The notes below the pieces were generated by a model that made no database searches, was not told the DNA's origin, and saw only the letters and a program-made list of their open reading frames with translations. Shown piece by piece: positions 56,552 through 64,000 of a stretch of 64,000 nucleotides of DNA; the first letter of the stretch is position 1, and the number at the start of each line of letters is the position of its first letter. The translations under genes were made by a program, and so were the position numbers. Where the stretch lies: positions 1 through 64,000 of the forward strand of contig JANQKV010000037.1 in assembly GCA_028280945.1 (NCBI GenBank), read 5' to 3'. Source of the DNA: Opitutaceae bacterium. Its GTDB lineage: Bacteria; Verrucomicrobiota; Verrucomicrobiia; Opitutales; Opitutaceae.

Positions 56552-56633
56552 CAGTGAATAACTTGAGCAGATCTCCAGATTTGCCAGCCACCAACCAATA
56601 TCCAGTCAGCTGCCATCAACCGACGTTGCGCGG

Positions 56634-57758
<1,125 letters not shown>

Positions 57759-58006
57759 GACGAGGGGGGGGCCCGGAATCGGGTGGGGAGGGCGGAAGTT
57801 AACAAAGCCTAAAAGATACCTGATTCAATAAGTAATTAGAGCAGTAGTATTATGTGCGTTAAAAACACCAACAATCACTCTCAAACCGTGGATTTTCAGA
57901 GGTAATCTTTCTTCAGCGGTGGCTGCGATTAACTTCCGAGAAACTGCGAACAACTTGGGGGGTTATTCACGGACCAAAATCTGTTGGGAGCAAACCCCCA
58001 GCTTGT
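57759..58006. other. Intergenic region upstream of dnaN
   Basis: 248 bp, AT-richer than the surroundings, between the pssA stop and the dnaN start on the minus strand. It must contain the dnaN promoter. It has one 9-mer ttattcacg (57963-57971), one mismatch from a DnaA box TTATNCACA. A weak stem after pssA (ctgttgggagcaaacccccag) might terminate its transcript. There are no gene-like ORFs. Confidence 0.5.
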
Positions 58007-58879
58007 TCACACGCTTTTCGACTGGGCCCGGCCTTTTCGCCAAGCCCGAAAGATTCCATAAAAAATGTAGCTGAGCATGACGATCAGCATACCGATTTCC
58101 TTAAACGCGATCACTGCCACGAAGGCGATCAACAGCAGCACAAACGAAGGCAGCGGAGTCTTGGTCTGCAGGTCGATTTGCTTGCCGGAGGGGTAGCGGA
58201 TCTTGCTCACCATCATCAGTGCAATAAGCAGCAGCAACGGCGGCAGCACCAAGGCCCACCGCTGAAGGTCGCGGTCGTTTTCGGCAAGATTGAGGAGAAA
58301 CAAAACCAGCGCCGCCACCGTTCCCGCAGCAGCAGGCACGGGCAGACCCACAAAATCCTTATCCGGCAAAGGCTCGTTTTTATGAATCAGGGGGTGGGTG
58401 ATCACGTTGAACCGGGCGAGCCTGACTCCCGCGCAAAGCAGGTAGATGAAACCGAAGAACCAACCGATGTTTTGGAAAATGGGATAACCCTGAGTGGGCG
58501 ACAGGATGAGGAAGAACATCATCAGGGCCGGGGCCACGCCAAACGAAACCATGTCGGTCAAGGAATCGAATTCGCCGCCAAACAGTGATTCCCGGCCTCC
58601 CATGCGGGCCAGCCGCCCGTCGAGCGAATCGAAGGCCATGGCCCCAAAAATGAACCACACGGCTTCTTTGAAGAGCACGATTGATTCCGGTGTGATCACA
58701 TCCGAGCCCCGCATGAAGTAATGCGCTTGGATGCACTTGATGACAGCCACAAATCCGCAGAACAGGTTGCCCGCGGTCATGAGGTTGGGGAGCAAGTAGA
58801 TCCGACTCGCGTTCTCCATCGAAAACGGATTGTGGGAGTCGATCGTTTTCGGCTCTTCTTCCCTAGGAGCGGAGTTCAT
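58007..58879 (-). CDS. pssA: CDP-diacylglycerol-serine O-phosphatidyltransferase
   Basis: 290 residues. The CDP-alcohol phosphotransferase motif is present: FDSLDGRLARMGGRESLFGGEFDSLTDMVSFGVAPAL, with all Asp residues of the metal site. Several membrane helices follow (IGWFFGFIYLLCAGVRLARFNV, and two C-terminal pairs). The N-terminal MNSAPREEEPKTIDSHNPFSMENASRIYLLPNLMTAGNLFCGF is typical of PssA-type enzymes. It makes phosphatidylserine from CDP-DAG and L-serine, leading to phosphatidylethanolamine. The psd partner is not in the window. Confidence 0.92.
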   Translation of the reverse strand: MNSAPREEEPKTIDSHNPFSMENASRIYLLPNLMTAGNLFCGFVAVIKCIQAHYFMRGSDVITPESIVLFKEAVWFIFGAMAFDSLDGRLARMGGRESLFGGEFDSLTDMVSFGVAPALMMFFLILSPTQGYPIFQNIGWFFGFIYLLCAGVRLARFNVITHPLIHKNEPLPDKDFVGLPVPAAAGTVAALVLFLLNLAENDRDLQRWALVLPPLLLLIALMMVSKIRYPSGKQIDLQTKTPLPSFVLLLIAFVAVIAFKEIGMLIVMLSYIFYGIFRAWRKGRAQSKSV

Positions 58880-58928
58880 GGTCGAAGACGGGTCAGGTTT
58901 GCACTCGGCAGCAGCGAAGACCCGCCAT

Positions 58929-59285
58929 CTATCGTTTGGTCAGCCCTTCCAGATACTTCCAAAACTTCGAGTGCTGCTCGACCAGTTGTTCATCCGAAAC
59001 CGGCAGACGATTGCGCAACAGGAAGTCCTCCAGCGAGTGCTCATGCAAAATGTAGAGCACGTGCAGGGTGTCGTTACCCTTGACCTCGAAATAAAAACGA
59101 AGGTCACCACTACGCAGCCGAAAGAGGTCCTGGCCCGCGCGCACAAATTTGCCCAACGGCTCCCGCGGGTGCTCCAAGTCGGTCTGGCGTAGACTGCTGA
59201 CCGGATCCAACGCAGTGAGCTGGGTCAGCTTGTCGAGCTTGTTGAGCTCGGTCATGGCTTGGGAGGCGAAGGTAACCTGAAACAT
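58929..59285 (-). CDS. RelE/ParE-like protein without a neighbouring antitoxin
   Basis: 118 residues from the ATG at 59285 (MFQVTFASQAMTELNKLDKLTQLTAL); the track start at 59516 lies in the divergent EF-hand gene. The pattern V.F...A...L..L......L (N-terminal helices), then GKFVRAGQDLFRLRSGDLRFYFEVKGNDTLHVLYILHEHSLEDFLLR, matches the beta-sheet core of RelE-type ribonucleases and ParE toxins. The C-terminus (RLPVSDEQLVEQHSKFWKYLEGLTKR) is longer than in RelE. No antitoxin-like ORF lies within 300 bp: pssA is downstream and the divergent EF-hand gene upstream. A housekeeping use of the fold is possible. Confidence 0.6.
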   Translation of the reverse strand: MFQVTFASQAMTELNKLDKLTQLTALDPVSSLRQTDLEHPREPLGKFVRAGQDLFRLRSGDLRFYFEVKGNDTLHVLYILHEHSLEDFLLRNRLPVSDEQLVEQHSKFWKYLEGLTKR

Positions 59286-59376
59286 GGAAAAAATGATTTT
59301 GCCCCAAAATGTAACCGGAGCGTCTGGTTCACGTCTTTGCCTGAGTAAGTCACGAATCTCAACTCCCGAAAACGAA

Positions 59377-59868
59377 ATGAAAAACGCCCTCTTCAAAGCC
59401 ACTCTCGCTCTCACGACACTCTCCGTTGCCAGTGCGGTCACACTCTCCGCCCAAGACGAAGACACCCAACCCCCGCGGCCCGACCGCCAGGCTCTCCTCG
59501 AGCGCTTTGATACCAATGGCGATGGCCAGCTTGATCAAGCCGAGCGCCAAACTGCCCGCGAAGCGATGAAAGCACGAGCTGAGCAGCGAGGCGAACGCCG
59601 GGGACCTGGCAACCGCCGCGGTGGGCCCGGCCAGTTTGATACCGATGGCGATGGTGTGCTCAGCGACGCCGAACGCAATGCCGCCGCCGCTCAAATGCGC
59701 GAGCGGGCCAGCTCCAACCCGCGTGCCATGCAACGCCTCGACACGGACGGCGATGGTGTGCTCAGCGACGCGGAGTGGGAAACCGCCCGCAGCGAGTGGC
59801 AAAAGCGCATGGACCAGCGCCCCCTGCGGGGTGGCAAGGGCAAAGGCAAGCCCGAAGCCAGTGAATAG
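59377..59868 (+). CDS. Secreted EF-hand Ca-binding protein
   Basis: 163 residues from the ATG at 59377. Signal peptide MKNALFKATLALTTLSVASAVTLSAQ. Three EF-hand-type loops: DTNGDGQLDQAE (about residue 45), DTDGDGVLSDAE (about 87) and DTDGDGVLSDAE again (about 122), with the calcium ligands at D-x-D/N-x-D-G pattern positions intact. The two later loops are identical in protein, with matching DNA, indicating recent duplication. The linker (RAEQRGERRGPGNRRGGPG) is Arg/Gly-rich. The role is unknown; a periplasmic calcium sensor is one possibility. A strong terminator follows at 59902. Confidence 0.88.
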   Translation: MKNALFKATLALTTLSVASAVTLSAQDEDTQPPRPDRQALLERFDTNGDGQLDQAERQTAREAMKARAEQRGERRGPGNRRGGPGQFDTDGDGVLSDAERNAAAAQMRERASSNPRAMQRLDTDGDGVLSDAEWETARSEWQKRMDQRPLRGGKGKGKPEASE

Positions 59869-59901
59869 TTTATGATCTTGTTAGGAAGGTAAGGTCATGT
59901 G

Positions 59902-59939
59902 GAGGCGGCCCCTTTGGGGTGGGGCCGCCTCTTTCTTTT
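59902..59939 (+). terminator. Rho-independent terminator
   Basis: gaggcggcccc and ggggccgcctc form a perfect 11-bp stem around an 8-nt loop (tttggggt), followed by tttcttttg. It ends the EF-hand gene and lies before the threonine ammonia-lyase start at 59971. Confidence 0.9.
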
Positions 59940-59970
59940 GCATCGCCGGGTGGGAACGTTTGAGTGAGGC

Positions 59971-61182
59971 ATGCCCGTTACCCTGTCGTCCATCCGCGCC
60001 GCGGCTCGCCGCATTGCCGATGGCGTTTTGCTTTCGCCCTGCCCCGAATCAGTCGCCCTGTCCGAGCTCACCGGCGCGCGTGTTTTCTGCAAACTCGACA
60101 ACTTGCAGTGCACCGGTTCGTTCAAGGAGCGGGGTGCCCGTAACGCATTGCTGCAGCTCACCGCGGCCCAACGACGTCGCGGCGTGATTGCGGCGTCGGC
60201 CGGTAATCATGCGCTGGGCCTGGCTTACCACGGCTCCCTGCTGAAAATTCCCGTGACCGTGGTCATGCCGGACTACGCGCCGTTGATTAAAGTCACCACC
60301 TGCCGGGGACTGGGAGCCAAAGTGCTGGTCAAAGGGGCGGATTTTGCCGCAGCGCGGGCACATGCCGATGCACTCACGGAAAAGAAAGACCTCACCTACG
60401 TGCACGGATTCGACGATCCCGCCATCATTGCCGGCCAAGGCACCATGGCACTCGAGATCCTCAAACAGGTGCCGCGGGTGGATGCCATCGTCGCCCCCAT
60501 CGGCGGCGCGGGTTTGATTGCGGGTCTCGCGGTTGCGGTCAAGGCCCTGCGGCCGGAAGTCCAGGTGATTGGGGTGGAGTCGAGTGCCACGGCGAGTTTT
60601 TCGGCGGCGATGAAAAAGGATCGACCGGTCACCATCCCGCGCAAATCCACCCTGGCCGACGGCTTGGCGGTCCTGCGGGTGGGCGACAACGCGTTCCCGT
60701 TGGCTCGCGACCACGTTGACCGCGTTGTCAAGGTCAGCGAAAATTGGATCGCGCTGGCCATTCTGCGTTACGCCGAACGGGAAAAGACCGTGGTCGAAGG
60801 CGCGGCGGCGGCCCCGTTGGGCGCTATGCTTGCCGGCAAATTGCCCGAGCTAAAAGGCAAGCGTGTTGTGCTGGCAGTTTGCGGGGGCAACATCGATCCG
60901 GCTGTATTGAGCCGGGTCATACAACGGGGCCTGGTTGCCGACGGCCGGCTTTGTCGGTTCCGCGCCACGATCAGTGACCAGCCGGGGGGTCTCGCCGCGC
61001 TCAGCAAGACGATCGCCGATTTAGGCGCGAGCATTCGCGACATCGCCCATGACCGGATGTTCAGTGGATCGGACGTGAGTGCAGTGCACGCGATCTGCAC
61101 CGTCGACACTCGCGACCACGCCCACATCCGCGCCCTCCACCGCGGCCTGGCCAAGGCGGGATTTCCGGTGGTGAAAGGCTAA
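59971..61182 (+). CDS. ilvA: Threonine ammonia-lyase (threonine dehydratase)
   Basis: 403 residues. The PLP-binding Lys is in CTGSFKERGARNAL. Other family stretches are ASAGNHALGLAYHG, IVAPIGGAGLIAGLAVAVK (phosphate-binding glycine loop) and VVEGAAAAPLGAML. The C-terminal about 75 residues are an ACT-like domain (RFRATISDQPGGLAALSKTIADLGASIRDIAHDRMF), as in the allosteric form with a single ACT domain. It converts threonine to 2-oxobutanoate for isoleucine synthesis; serine as substrate is not excluded. Monocistronic, start at the first ATG after the terminator. Confidence 0.9.
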   Translation: MPVTLSSIRAAARRIADGVLLSPCPESVALSELTGARVFCKLDNLQCTGSFKERGARNALLQLTAAQRRRGVIAASAGNHALGLAYHGSLLKIPVTVVMPDYAPLIKVTTCRGLGAKVLVKGADFAAARAHADALTEKKDLTYVHGFDDPAIIAGQGTMALEILKQVPRVDAIVAPIGGAGLIAGLAVAVKALRPEVQVIGVESSATASFSAAMKKDRPVTIPRKSTLADGLAVLRVGDNAFPLARDHVDRVVKVSENWIALAILRYAEREKTVVEGAAAAPLGAMLAGKLPELKGKRVVLAVCGGNIDPAVLSRVIQRGLVADGRLCRFRATISDQPGGLAALSKTIADLGASIRDIAHDRMFSGSDVSAVHAICTVDTRDHAHIRALHRGLAKAGFPVVKG

Positions 61183-61188
61183 GGGTTT

Positions 61189-61662
61189 TTAGTTTTGGGG
61201 AGTTAAGTTTTCGAGTTTTTGACCTTGTCGATGTCGCCGGGTGAGCAATCGGAAGTAGCTGCCAGCAACGGTTCCGATCAAAGCAGGTATCCAGGAAATT
61301 ATGACAATTCCCCAGTTGGGTTCGAAGGGCTGAAACATGACGTTGAAACTCAAAACTCCCAGTCCGGCCCAAACCAATTCTGTGCCATAGCGGTGAGTCA
61401 ACCACCCCCGGGTGCACTTGAAAAATGTCAGCGGTAGAACGACCAACAGCCATCCCACGATCGCAAATGCGGATACGACGGCACCCAGAAATAATGCTCC
61501 ACCTAGATTTCGAGGCTTTAGCCAGTTGGCCGGGTCAACGGCTGCGTCGTAAAGATAGACGACGACCCCTAGGACAATGAGCAACGATCCCAAAGCCATA
61601 AACATCGCCAGCAATGATCGCCACCACAGCCCCCTTGGGTATTCGCGTGGTGTTGGCTTCAT
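61189..61662 (-). CDS. Membrane protein, uncharacterised
   Basis: 157 residues with four hydrophobic segments: LLAMFMALGSLLIVLGVVVYLYDAA, LGGALFLGAVVSAFAIVGWLLVVLPLTFF, LVWAGLGVLSFNVMF and WGIVIISWIPALIGTVAGSYF, then a basic tail. The start ATG overlaps the stop of the upstream epimerase gene by 4 bp, so the two are coupled. No family is recognised. Confidence 0.75.
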   Translation of the reverse strand: MKPTPREYPRGLWWRSLLAMFMALGSLLIVLGVVVYLYDAAVDPANWLKPRNLGGALFLGAVVSAFAIVGWLLVVLPLTFFKCTRGWLTHRYGTELVWAGLGVLSFNVMFQPFEPNWGIVIISWIPALIGTVAGSYFRLLTRRHRQGQKLENLTPQN

Positions 61663-62618
61663 TTGAAGCCTTCCCTACGCCGGTTGGCGAGATCAGCTGC
61701 TGCGTCATCCCATCGTGGATACGCAAAGGTGAAGCCCGATTCGACGAGCCGCCTGGGCACAACCCGTCGGCTTTTCAGCACGAGCTCACTTTCGGTTCGG
61801 AGCAGCCAGCATCCGATTTCGAGCAGCGGTGTGGGCGTCGGGAGACCGAGCGAACGACCCCAGGCAGTCCGCAAACCGGCCATGAATTCACGGTTGGGAA
61901 TAGGGAGGGGTGAGCAAAGGTTCACCGGTCCGCTGATTTCATCCCGTTCGATCAACCACTCCAAGGCGCGAACAAAATCCTCTTCGTGAATCCATGAGAC
62001 AAACTGGCGGCCGCTACCGACGGTGCCCCCGGCCCCCAACCGCACTATTCGGGACAACACATCGAAGACACTGCCACGGTCGGGACTCATGGTCATCGCA
62101 CTGCGCAGGATAACCTTTCGGGTGTCCGGTGTGGGAACCCTGTTGACCGCCTCTTCCCAGGCTCGGGCGATGGCGATGCTGGCCTTCCATTTCGCCGGCG
62201 CATCGACTTCTTCTCCCCCAAGGCTGCCGTCGACCTCATCATTGGGAGCGTCAAAGCGGTGCGCGTAGAGAGTGGCGGTGCCTGCCTGAAGCCATAACGT
62301 GGGAGGAGACTTGGCCATGCTGATCGCACGGCCGATTGCGGTGGTAGAAAGCAGCCGCGACTCCATCATTTCAGCGAGGTTTCGCGCATGGTAGCGGCAG
62401 TCCACCGAGCGTCCGGCCAGGTTGATTACGACATCGGCGCCTTCGAGTTCTTGGGTCCAATCAGCGAGTGTTTTACCATCCCACCGAACTACTCGGGTTG
62501 CTCCAAGCAAAGGCTTGGTATCCCGGCTTAGCACTACGATCACTCGGTTGGGTTGGGCCAAGCCCCGACGAAGCACTGCCCCGACGTGGCCTGACCCTCC
62601 GGCAATTACGATTTTCAC
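61659..62618 (-). CDS. YfcH-type NAD-dependent epimerase/dehydratase (TIGR01777-like)
   Basis: 319 residues. The nucleotide-binding motif is MKIVIAGGSGHVGAVLRRGL. The VINLAGRSVDCRYHARN stretch, ...SRLLSTTAIGRAI, TLWLQAGTATLYAHRFD, FVSWIHEEDFVRALEWLIE and GPVNLCSPLPIPNREFMAGLR are characteristic of the YfcH/SulA-family proteins, whose activity is unknown. The classic YxxxK catalytic pair is not apparent. The gene is translationally coupled to a small membrane protein gene downstream. Confidence 0.88.
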   Translation of the reverse strand: MKIVIAGGSGHVGAVLRRGLAQPNRVIVVLSRDTKPLLGATRVVRWDGKTLADWTQELEGADVVINLAGRSVDCRYHARNLAEMMESRLLSTTAIGRAISMAKSPPTLWLQAGTATLYAHRFDAPNDEVDGSLGGEEVDAPAKWKASIAIARAWEEAVNRVPTPDTRKVILRSAMTMSPDRGSVFDVLSRIVRLGAGGTVGSGRQFVSWIHEEDFVRALEWLIERDEISGPVNLCSPLPIPNREFMAGLRTAWGRSLGLPTPTPLLEIGCWLLRTESELVLKSRRVVPRRLVESGFTFAYPRWDDAAADLANRRREGFK

Positions 62619-62648
62619 ATTTGGTTCCTCCAGATGGTTATTCTTCGC

Positions 62649-63038
62649 TCACGCGTTGGGAACTGCCGTGTTCGGCGGCTCCGCCGCGGCGTTGCGTTTC
62701 GCTTTGCGGCGCATTTTGTCGAAGTTGAACAGGTTGAAGAAGTGCATCGCGCCAAGCACCAGCATCGCCAGCCCGACCTTGGTGCTCACGTAAACGAAGA
62801 CCGTCTCGAGATCGGTGGGCGGCTTTCCGTAGCGCAGGGCCAAAGTTACGAAGCCCAGATTAATCAGATAGAATCCCACCACCAGGAGGTGGTTGACCGA
62901 ATCCGCCATCTCAATGCGACCGCGGAAGGCGTCGATGAGGAAGACGCGTCCATTGCGATGGAGCGTGCGCGCAACCCAGATGGTCAACGCGATGCTGATG
63001 CTGAGATAGAGGCCGTAACCGAGGAGGGTGTAGCTCAT
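62649..63038 (-). CDS. Small membrane protein, probable target of the adjacent regulator
   Basis: 129 residues, four hydrophobic segments (YTLLGYGLYLSISIALTIWVA, SVNHLLVVGFYLINLGFVTLAL, LETVFVYVSTKVGLAMLVLGAMHFF) and a basic C-terminus (DKMRRKAKRN). The family is unknown to me. Its start is 22 bp from an 18-bp inverted repeat (63060-63077) that is nearly identical to the one before the regulator gene. Probably repressed or activated together with that regulator. Confidence 0.8.
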   Translation of the reverse strand: MSYTLLGYGLYLSISIALTIWVARTLHRNGRVFLIDAFRGRIEMADSVNHLLVVGFYLINLGFVTLALRYGKPPTDLETVFVYVSTKVGLAMLVLGAMHFFNLFNFDKMRRKAKRNAAAEPPNTAVPNA

Positions 63039-63059
63039 GGTATTTCTTTGTTTTTGTAA

Positions 63060-63077
63060 TTTCAGTATATATTGAAA
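63060..63077. promoter_or_regulatory. Operator before the membrane protein gene
   Basis: tttcagtatatattgaaa, within the 22-bp near-palindrome aatttcagtatatattgaaatt (one mispaired position). It has the same length and outer sequence as the site at 63624-63641. Confidence 0.65.
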
Positions 63078-63096
63078 TTTTGAGTTAAAATTGAGA

Positions 63097-63621
63097 TCAG
63101 TCGATCAGGCGAAAAATGGTGTCTCCCAATTGGGCGAGTTTCCTCATCTTGGGGGCGCTGAGAGAAGTGGTGCGCCGTCCCCAGGACGCGGACAGTTGGA
63201 TAAACTCGTGCATGGCGACCAGACGGGCATGCCGGTCCGGATCATCCGCGGCTTCGTTGGCGGCACTTTCGTCCACGCACTCCTCAAGGAGGCGGGCCGT
63301 GGGGTCTATCTCCCGCTTTTGGCGCTCGATGATAATGATTCTAAAGAGTTCCCAAACATCATATTGGGTCTCGAAATGGTCTTTGCGGTCCCCTCTCAGG
63401 TGTACGGTGCGGATGAGGCCCCAGCCCTTCAGCTCTTTCAGACTCATGCTCACATTGGAGCGGGCGATATCCAGATGCTCCACCAACTCGTCGGCGGTAA
63501 GGGGTTCACCTGCCAGATAAAGCAGCGCGTGGATCTGTGCCACCGATCGGTTGATCCCCCATTGGGTGCCCATTTCTCCCCAGTGAAGAATGAACTTTCG
63601 CATAACGGGGGTTGTTTCCAT
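63097..63621 (-). CDS. GbsR/MarR-family transcriptional regulator
   Basis: 174 residues from the ATG at 63621 (METTPVMRKFILHWGEMGTQWGINRSVAQIHALL); a second possible start is at 63603 (MRKFIL). The winged helix-turn-helix is LTADELVEHLDIARSNVSMSLKELKGWGLIRTVHLRGDRKDHFETQYDVWELF, a pattern of the GbsR subgroup of MarR proteins. The C-terminal half is helical and charged. An inverted repeat sits 3 bp upstream of this start, which would give autoregulation. The gene precedes a small membrane protein gene with a second copy of the same operator. Confidence 0.88.
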   Translation of the reverse strand: METTPVMRKFILHWGEMGTQWGINRSVAQIHALLYLAGEPLTADELVEHLDIARSNVSMSLKELKGWGLIRTVHLRGDRKDHFETQYDVWELFRIIIIERQKREIDPTARLLEECVDESAANEAADDPDRHARLVAMHEFIQLSASWGRRTTSLSAPKMRKLAQLGDTIFRLID

Positions 63622-63623
63622 AG

Positions 63624-63641
63624 TTTCAGTAGAAACTGAAA
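63624..63641. promoter_or_regulatory. Operator before the regulator gene
   Basis: tttcagtagaaactgaaa: 7-bp perfect arms (tttcagt/actgaaa) and a 4-bp spacer. It matches the second site at 63060 in outer bases and total length. A ttgacg hexamer on the minus strand (63657-63652) may be the -35 of the same promoter. Confidence 0.65.
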
Positions 63642-63681
63642 ATATAGCCTTCGTCAACCGGAATTTCAATCATCTCTGAAA

Positions 63682-64000
63682 TCAGGGTGTATTTGCCGTG
63701 AACTCAGTCAGGTCGATGTATTCATCGGTCTCGCGAATGTGCACCGTCAGGATCTCATAGTCCCAGATCTCACCTTGATGGGTTGCCAGCACGTAGACGG
63801 TGGCTTTGCCACGCGGGCCTTGAACGGGTATGGCCAGATCGGCCTCTTTTCTGCCTCCGCTGGTACTAACCGTTCCAGTGACCATCCAGCTCGCTTCGAT
63901 CGGTTCCCCAATTTCCGCTATGACCCGTTCGTTGGCCTGGGTCCGAGCCAGCGCGTTCCGGTAGGCATCATTCGATTTCATCAAGGCCATGGTGGCGACA
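63682..64000 (-). CDS. Coa1-like (cytochrome oxidase assembly) domain protein, 5' end outside window
   Basis: The frame reads to the window edge without a stop; the track begins at an internal ATG (63990). Visible residues SNDAYRNALARTQANERVIAEIGEPIEASWMVTGTVSTSGGRKEADLAIPVQGPRGKATVYVLATHQGEIWDYEILTVHI match the Coa1/Tim21-type pattern (Y..A...A.....V...LG.PI...W...G...............G..G......A......W....L.V). Such proteins usually have one N-terminal membrane helix, here beyond the edge. Function in bacteria is unknown. Confidence 0.65.
   Translation of the reverse strand, partial: VATMALMKSNDAYRNALARTQANERVIAEIGEPIEASWMVTGTVSTSGGRKEADLAIPVQGPRGKATVYVLATHQGEIWDYEILTVHIRETDEYIDLTEFTANTP

Overview
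The window is about 64 kb of a GC-rich bacterial chromosome in which coding sequence is dense. The gene content (oleC-oleD, tandem feoA-feoA-feoB, a sigK/rskA/fasciclin cluster, large secreted proteins with YD, FnIII, PKD and Ig-like modules, very few Shine-Dalgarno sequences) suggests a Verrucomicrobiota bacterium of the Opitutia type. That assignment is an inference from gene content; no rRNA gene is present. mnmE-mnmG, a perfect parS-like palindrome inside mnmG, a complete atp operon and dnaN all lie in the window, so it is probably close to the chromosome origin. No dnaA, parA or parB is present.

Layout. Positions 1-9267 (minus strand) hold three close-packed genes for exported proteins: a redoxin-like protein without a CXXC motif, a six-FnIII-repeat/PKD protein ending in an orphan YD repeat, and a giant RHS/YD protein with a transglutaminase-like region. 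The RHS frame runs off the left edge, so it is absent from the ORF track. Positions 9268-10262 are a roughly 1 kb gene-free stretch with strong inverted repeats. Positions 10263-14648 encode an ABC ATPase, an FtsX-type permease and a HlyD-type adaptor. Then come mnmE-mnmG (tRNA U34 modification), a PhoB/PhoR-type two-component pair, trmB, and atpBEFHAGDC (21036-27727). Two AT-rich hairpin elements and a GC-rich hairpin lie between atp genes.

Positions 27909-35902 hold an Ala-rich secreted protein with a clear terminator, a Fe(II) uptake operon (feoA, feoA, feoB, small Cys-rich membrane protein), an FKBP-type isomerase, a VOC protein, a protein with TonB-C-like modules, and a SulP anion transporter. 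Positions 35970-39386 encode a 1138-residue protein that I tentatively read as pyrophosphate-dependent PEP carboxykinase. Positions 39442-46963 hold a small membrane protein, an HDAC-family deacetylase, RNase D, oleC-oleD (long-chain olefin/beta-lactone pathway) and two RNA methyltransferases separated by an 18-bp perfect inverted repeat.

Positions 47013-55557 hold a secreted matrixin-like protease with Ig-like domains, an ECF sigma factor/anti-sigma/fasciclin cluster resembling mycobacterial sigK-rskA-mpt70, and a CHASE hybrid histidine kinase. The right end has a membrane protein, dnaN, pssA, a RelE/ParE-like orphan, an EF-hand protein with terminator, threonine ammonia-lyase, a YfcH-type epimerase, and a GbsR/MarR-type regulator. 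Two near-identical 18-bp operators sit beside its own start and beside its membrane-protein neighbour. A partial Coa1-like gene runs off the right edge.

A recurring theme is short palindromes placed inside or beside genes: parS in mnmG, a TGTCAC-N7-GTGAC element both in oleD and after the ABC operon, one in the histidine kinase gene, and hairpins between atp genes. They look like dispersed REP-like elements plus a segregation site, and several are read through in frame.
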